Position numbers and translations under genes: made by a program | The notes under the pieces: model-generated | The model's input: only the letters and a program-made list of their open reading frames with translations | Database searches by the model: none | What the model was told of the DNA's origin: nothing | NCBI GenBank assembly: GCA_964553615.1 | Contig: CAZKMA010000022.1 | Span: 3,106-67,105, forward strand | Source of the DNA: DATKUC01 sp964553615 | GTDB taxonomy: Bacteria; Spirochaetota; Spirochaetia; DSM-27196; DATKUC01 | Reading direction: 5' to 3' | Length of the DNA stretch: 64,000 bases | Part shown: in pieces, positions 59,800 to 64,000 of the stretch | How positions within the stretch are numbered: the stretch's first letter is position 1 | Layout: every line of letters begins with the position of its first letter

Positions 59800-61467
59800 A
59801 TGATGCACTACACTGGACGTCAAATAAAGAGTTTCCTCAACAATCGTTCTCTGCTGTTTGTTGTACTATTTATCATCGCGTTTCTGCTCTTGTTTGTAGT
59901 TTTTCCGCTCTTCAAGATCTTTCAAAACGGTATCTTCTACAACGGAAAGTTACAGCCCGAGTACTTCCGCGAGTTCTTCTCCGGTCAACGCTATGTTATC
60001 AGACCGTTCCTCAACAGTCTGCTTGTAGGTTCGCTCGTGGCAGCGACCTCAACCCTGATCGGTTTTATCTTTGCCTACGCTACGACCAGGACCGATATTC
60101 CGGGAAAGCGCTTCTTCCGGCTGATAGCGATTGTTCCCATTGTTTCTCCTCCGTTCATCATGGCGTTGGCGGCCATCTTGCTTATAGGTCGCAAGGGACT
60201 GATCACGGCATTCATGACGCAGTACCTGGGTATTTCATGGAACATCTATGGCCTTCCCGGGTTGATCATAACTGAGACCTTTGCCTTCTTTCCTATGGCG
60301 TTTCTCATCCTCGAAGGCGTACTTGGTGGGATCGCGCCCAGTTTAGAAGAAGCTGCGTTGGACATGGGCGCCTCGAGACTGCGCACGTTCTTTCGGGTGA
60401 CCCTACCACTGACTGCTCCCGGTATTGCCGGGGCCCTGCTTCTCACTTTTACGAGGTCTTTGGAGGATTTTGGTGACCCAATCATTATCCAGGGACGGTT
60501 TCCCGTTCTTACTACGCAGATCTACCTGGCAATCACCGGTATGTACAATATCCCGTTGGGAGCCACCCTCGCCATTATTCTCCTGGTTCCGACTGTGCTT
60601 GCTTTCCTGTTGCAGAGATATTTCTTATCACGCAAGTCGTATGTTACGGTTACGGGAAAGCCTTCGTCAGCTGCGCTTGTCCGCGTATCACCACGGGCAA
60701 AGTGGAGTTTGTTCGGCGTAGTATCACTGTTCTCACTTGCAATCATAGTCCTTTACGCTGTCGTAATCTTTGGCTCGTTTACAAAACTATGGGGCATAAA
60801 CAATACGCTTACCTTGGACCACTATCGCTATGCTTTCTCTGTAGGGTGGCGGTATCTGGCCGATAGCCTGGAGTTAGCGGCAATTGCCACATTAATCGGA
60901 GGTGTCCTGGGCATCACGATTGCATATGTGGTGTCCCGAAAAAGAATCATTGGCCGGGGTCTCATCGACTTTCTCGCCATGATCAACTTTGCTGTCCCCG
61001 GGATCGTCATCGGTATCGGCTACATCTTTGCGTTCAATACCCGTCCAATCCTCCTGACCGGGACCGGGGTCATCATCATTCTCGTTTTCCTTTCTCAGAG
61101 AACTCCGGCGGTTGTTCGGGACGGCGTAGCCATGCTGCAGCAGTTGGACCCAGTGATCGATGAAGCTGCTGCCGATCTGGGCGCGGGATTCTTCAGAACG
61201 TTCGGCAGAGTGATTCTTCCGTTGACCGCGCCGGCTCTGGTGGCAGGGATGGCCTATATGTTCGCTGCCTGTATAACGTCAATTTCTGCCGTAATAATGG
61301 TTGTTTCAGCACATTGGTATTTGATAACAGTAGAGTTGCTTGCTGCAGTTGATCTCGGAGATCTTTCAGTAGCAGCAGTATATGGTGTGCTAATTCTCGC
61401 GTCCGTGATGGGATCGATTGTCCTGATGGATGTGGTGATTAGCAGAATGCTCTTAAGGAGAAAGTAG
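59800..61467 (+). CDS. ABC transporter permease with two fused membrane halves, second system
   Basis: This 555-residue protein has two six-TM permease domains. EAA loops are 'LEEAALDMGASRLRTFFRV' and 'IDEAAADLGAGFFRTFGRV'. It resembles the permease at 33260-34921 in layout but not closely in sequence. ATG 59800 or 59803 can start. Base composition looks lower in G+C than the surrounding genes. Confidence 0.9.
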   Translation: MMHYTGRQIKSFLNNRSLLFVVLFIIAFLLLFVVFPLFKIFQNGIFYNGKLQPEYFREFFSGQRYVIRPFLNSLLVGSLVAATSTLIGFIFAYATTRTDIPGKRFFRLIAIVPIVSPPFIMALAAILLIGRKGLITAFMTQYLGISWNIYGLPGLIITETFAFFPMAFLILEGVLGGIAPSLEEAALDMGASRLRTFFRVTLPLTAPGIAGALLLTFTRSLEDFGDPIIIQGRFPVLTTQIYLAITGMYNIPLGATLAIILLVPTVLAFLLQRYFLSRKSYVTVTGKPSSAALVRVSPRAKWSLFGVVSLFSLAIIVLYAVVIFGSFTKLWGINNTLTLDHYRYAFSVGWRYLADSLELAAIATLIGGVLGITIAYVVSRKRIIGRGLIDFLAMINFAVPGIVIGIGYIFAFNTRPILLTGTGVIIILVFLSQRTPAVVRDGVAMLQQLDPVIDEAAADLGAGFFRTFGRVILPLTAPALVAGMAYMFAACITSISAVIMVVSAHWYLITVELLAAVDLGDLSVAAVYGVLILASVMGSIVLMDVVISRMLLRRK

Positions 61468-61471
61468 TAGC

Positions 61472-62551
61472 ATGGCTGCAGAGCTGGTTCTGAAAGACCT
61501 TACGAAAACCTTCGTGGGCAAGGGCGAAAAGGTAATCGCCGTAGACAATATGAATCTTGAGGTGTCGAAAGGTGAACTGGTCACCCTTCTTGGGCCTTCA
61601 GGATGCGGAAAGACGACAACGCTCAGAATGATTGGTGGATTCGAACTCCCTACGATGGGAGAGATTTCGATGGAGGGGAAAAGCATTACGTACCTGCCTC
61701 CACAGCGTCGTGACACCGCCACCGTTTTCCAATCTTATGGCCTGTTCCCCCATATGAGCATCTTCGAGAATGTAGCTTTCGGCCTGAAAGTTCGCAAGGT
61801 ATCGCGTACGGAGATACAACGACGTGTAATGGAAACGCTGTCGTTGGTGGGACTGACAGGGCTGGAAAAGCGTTCTCCCGGTAATTTGTCCGGTGGTCAG
61901 CAGCAACGTGTTGCGCTGGCCCGGGCATTAGTGCTCGAGCCGAAGGTCCTCCTCTTCGACGAGCCATTATCCAATCTGGATGCCAAGCTCAGGATAGAAA
62001 CGAGGGAACATATCCGGCGCATCCAGAGGTCACTCCATATTACATCCATCTACGTCACCCATGACCAGGCCGAGGCAATGGCCATTTCTGACCAGATTGC
62101 GGTAATGAATGGAGGGCAACTCCAGCAGATTGGCCCTCCTTATGAGATCTATGCCCATCCTGCCAATCGGTTCGTCGCCGATTTCATTGGGCGAGCGAGT
62201 TTCCTGAAGGCCCAGGTAGTAGGAGCCGGCGAGGGGCAACTCACGGTACAGCTTATTGAGAACGTCAAACTGGACATACCGGCAATCCCCGGGGTGAAAC
62301 CGGGAGATCATGTAGTGGCGGTGGTGCGTCCCGAGGCAGTGGACCTTGTTCCGGAAGGACAAGGTGATGCAACGGCAACCGTGGTCTTTGCGCATTACAC
62401 GGGGTCAGTGGCCACCTATAAGATATTGCTCCGCGGAGAGGAGACCATCCAGGTGGAGGTTATGAACCCACAAGAGAAGGGTTTTCTCGCTGAGGGTACG
62501 CGGATTGGAGTTCGGTTCCATCGTCAGAGTGTCCACCTCCTCAAGGAGTAA
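61472..62551 (+). CDS. ABC transporter ATPase, FbpC/PotA type, second system
   Basis: This 359-residue protein has Walker A 'GPSGCGKTT', 'VFQSYGLFPHM', signature 'LSGGQQQRV', 'LLFDEPLSNLDAKL' and 'VTHDQAEA', with a TOBE-type C-terminal domain from about 240. It starts 4 bp after the permease stop and completes the operon. Confidence 0.92.
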   Translation: MAAELVLKDLTKTFVGKGEKVIAVDNMNLEVSKGELVTLLGPSGCGKTTTLRMIGGFELPTMGEISMEGKSITYLPPQRRDTATVFQSYGLFPHMSIFENVAFGLKVRKVSRTEIQRRVMETLSLVGLTGLEKRSPGNLSGGQQQRVALARALVLEPKVLLFDEPLSNLDAKLRIETREHIRRIQRSLHITSIYVTHDQAEAMAISDQIAVMNGGQLQQIGPPYEIYAHPANRFVADFIGRASFLKAQVVGAGEGQLTVQLIENVKLDIPAIPGVKPGDHVVAVVRPEAVDLVPEGQGDATATVVFAHYTGSVATYKILLRGEETIQVEVMNPQEKGFLAEGTRIGVRFHRQSVHLLKE

Positions 62552-62941
62552 CTGTTCGACACCTGAAGCCTCTGTCCCGGTTACGCTCCTACTGTCTGGA
62601 CGGCGTGCTGCGCGCCGGAAGCGCAGCGGATGCGACGAGTTCACCGCATCTTTCATCTGCAATCTGAGCGTCCATGGAAGGTCATCCACCCCGGCGTTTT
62701 CGCTCTCACTGTTCACCGCGATAAAACAGTCTCAATTCCTCAACAGCGCACGCCTCATTTTCGACTGCAGGTCGACCGGGGCGCTGTGGTTCCCGGGTTC
62801 TCGTTATAACCGGTCTTCGCAGTTCCGTTATCCCGCAATCCCGCCCTTGAACGGCGTTTGGCACTTGCATGTGGAGATAGGTTTTCCTATGATTAATTAC
62901 TGCGCCGAACCGCATTGTCGGCAACAGAGGAGATATGCATC
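62552..62941. other. Intergenic region, no gene recognised
   Basis: In this 390-bp spacer I see no supported ORF, RNA or repeat. It must hold the end signal of the ABC operon and the promoter of the methyltransferase gene, but neither is clear. Confidence 0.4.
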
Positions 62942-63568
62942 ATGCAGGACAAAAAACACGGTCACAGCCTTCATTTCGGCGGCCAGATTCTTCCAGGTTT
63001 TGACCCTGAAGTACTGCTCGCACGGGAAGAGCATCGAAAAGCGATGCTCCCGCCGGACGAGATCCTCCCGCAATTTCTTACCCGGAGCGACGCCGTCATG
63101 CTCGACCTCGGCTGCGGAGCAGGATTCTTCACGCTCCCTGCGGCGAAATTTCTGACCGCAGGGAAGGTGTACGCGGCCGATCTTCAGAAATCCATGGTGG
63201 ACACGACGCTGCGGCGGGCGACGGAGGCGCAGCTTTCGAACGTCGAGGGAATTATCGCCCCAGCGGCAAGCGTCCCGCTTGCCGACAGCTCGGTCGATGC
63301 GGTTCTCATGTCGATGATGCTTCATGACATCGATACCCGCACCGAGGCGCTCGCGGAAGTCGCCCGCGTCCTCAAGCCGGGTGGCACGCTCTTCATGATA
63401 GAAATAGACCGCATAGACGGCGGCTTCGGCCCGCCAATGGAGGTTCGCATTCCGCCCGTCGAGCTTCGCGTAATGCTCCGGGACGCCGGTCTCACGGTAC
63501 TCGATGTCACCGATTCACCGAGGCAGAAGAGCATCTACTTCCTGCGGGCGGAGTTACCTCTGGCGTAG
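62942..63568 (+). CDS. Class I SAM-dependent methyltransferase (UbiE/Methyltransf_11-like)
   Basis: This 208-residue protein has SAM motif 'VMLDLGCGAGFFTLPAA', 'VYAADLQKSMV', 'AVLMSMMLHDI' and 'VLKPGGTLFMIEID'. The His-rich N terminus ('KHGHSLHFGG') resembles methyltransferases linked to metal or thiol chemistry, but the substrate is not known. ATG 62942 follows GAGGAG by nine bases. Confidence 0.82.
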   Translation: MQDKKHGHSLHFGGQILPGFDPEVLLAREEHRKAMLPPDEILPQFLTRSDAVMLDLGCGAGFFTLPAAKFLTAGKVYAADLQKSMVDTTLRRATEAQLSNVEGIIAPAASVPLADSSVDAVLMSMMLHDIDTRTEALAEVARVLKPGGTLFMIEIDRIDGGFGPPMEVRIPPVELRVMLRDAGLTVLDVTDSPRQKSIYFLRAELPLA

Positions 63569-63587
63569 GACGCCGGGCGGTCCGGAC

Positions 63588-63619
63588 AAAAAAAGAGGCT
63601 CGCCGTTGTGGCGAGCCTC
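63588..63619 (-). terminator. Rho-independent terminator of the sugar-binding-protein gene
   Basis: A perfect 10-bp stem GAGGCTCGCC (63595-63604) / GGCGAGCCTC (63610-63619) with a 5-base loop is followed, in minus-strand direction, by seven T (63594-63588). It may also slow transcription arriving from the methyltransferase side. Confidence 0.88.
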
Positions 63620-63631
63620 CTGTCATTTGTG

Positions 63632-63670
63632 CGATTTCTCAATCGTAGACTTCGATTTCTCAATCGTAGA
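63632..63670. repeat. 18-bp duplication covering the stop of the binding-protein gene
   Basis: CGATTTCTCAATCGTAGA occurs at 63632-63649 and 63653-63670. The second copy includes the last codons and stop of the leftward gene, so this looks like a small slippage duplication just past its end. Confidence 0.7.
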
Positions 63671-64000
63671 GGAGCTGAGCGATGTCGGGATTATCCATGT
63701 TGGAAGCATCCCACCACTTGGCACCCGTGTCTACGTTCGAGACGGGCTCGCCCTTCACTGCCTTGTAGGCAAGCTCCATGGCGTCATACCCGATCATGTA
63801 GGGGTCCTGGGTGATCGAGCCGAGGAAGTAGCCCTTGCGGACGGCGGTCTTCTGAGCCTTTCCGGCGTCGAAACCGATGACCACCAGGCCGGGGTACTGG
63901 GTCGGGATTGCACTGCCGTCATTGGTGGCGGCGAGCACTCCGCTCACGGTACCTTCGTTCGAGCAGAAGATTCCTGCGATGTTGCTGGACTTGAAGCGGC
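63660..64000 (-). CDS. Ribose-type periplasmic binding protein, 3' end only
   Basis: The visible C-terminal 112 residues match type I sugar-binding proteins of the RbsB family: 'IAGIFCSNEGTV', 'VVIGFDAGKAQKTAV', 'LGSITQDPYMIGYDAMELAYKAVKGE'. The frame is open to the window edge, so the start is beyond 64000. A clear terminator follows it, so in this direction it is the last gene of its transcript. Confidence 0.85.
   Translation of the reverse strand, partial: RFKSSNIAGIFCSNEGTVSGVLAATNDGSAIPTQYPGLVVIGFDAGKAQKTAVRKGYFLGSITQDPYMIGYDAMELAYKAVKGEPVSNVDTGAKWWDASNMDNPDIAQLLYD

Noticed and set aside
62405..62716. Small minus-strand ORF over the end of the second ATPase gene
   Set aside because: Half of it is antisense to the ATPase, with no motif or ribosome site.

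Overview
This is a high-GC bacterial scaffold, interrupted by three runs of exactly 100 N (27105-27204, 30129-30228, 41118-41217). I infer an anaerobic or facultative member of the Spirochaetota. The evidence is the exported binding proteins with 'ASGSTEA'-type signal-peptide ends, the many sugar and metal ABC transporters, the YesMN-type regulators, and a 7TM-PAS protein with a Cys-rich tail. No rRNA, tRNA or CRISPR array was seen.

Layout. 84-3806: a PadR regulator with a fosmidomycin-resistance-like MFS pump, a small exported beta-barrel protein and a sucrose phosphorylase. 4102-10131: [NiFe]-hydrogenase maturation genes (hypF-C-D-E leftward, hypA rightward), with an Mrp/MinD-type ATPase directly after hypA where hypB would be expected. 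10115-15532, leftward: a bidirectional NAD-linked hydrogenase (hoxEF fusion, hoxU, hoxY, hoxH), its protease hoxW and a lone receiver protein. 15673-21628, leftward and immediately upstream: three sensor kinases. One carries an [FeFe]-hydrogenase-like sensor domain, one is receiver-PAS-kinase, and one is a kinase fused to a CoA-disulfide-reductase/rhodanese-like flavoprotein. I read the whole block as a hydrogen/redox-sensing hydrogenase locus; it is the most unusual system in the window.

21870-27507: a methyltransferase and a carbohydrate cluster (ThuA-like, Gfo/Idh/MocA, GPH symporter, unknown toroid-like protein). 27536-30978: small accessory genes, including an EVE-domain protein broken by a gap and a HAD hydrolase with a near-consensus promoter. 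31050-34921: an Fbp-type ABC transporter. 34937-36548: a TMEM175-like/CPBP pair bounded by 37-bp direct repeats. 36750-43296: an MFS protein, the 7TM-PAS protein, a nitrilase-family amidohydrolase, a stand-alone E2-like acyltransferase and a GH31 glycosidase. 43465-45504: a CPBP protease and an arsR-arsM pair with a perfect 12-bp inverted-repeat operator.

45587-54675: a BMP-type (nucleoside-like) ABC transporter meeting, tail to tail, a leftward response regulator / CACHE kinase / membrane-anchored binding-protein operon. 54746-56334: a TetR regulator with two palindromic operators and an unknown protein. 56485-58347: a chemoreceptor. 58674-62551: a second Fbp-like ABC transporter. 62942-63568: a methyltransferase. 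63660-64000: the 3' end of a sugar-binding protein gene. Translational coupling through ATGA, GTGA or TTGA overlaps is common, and several starts appear to be TTG or GTG.
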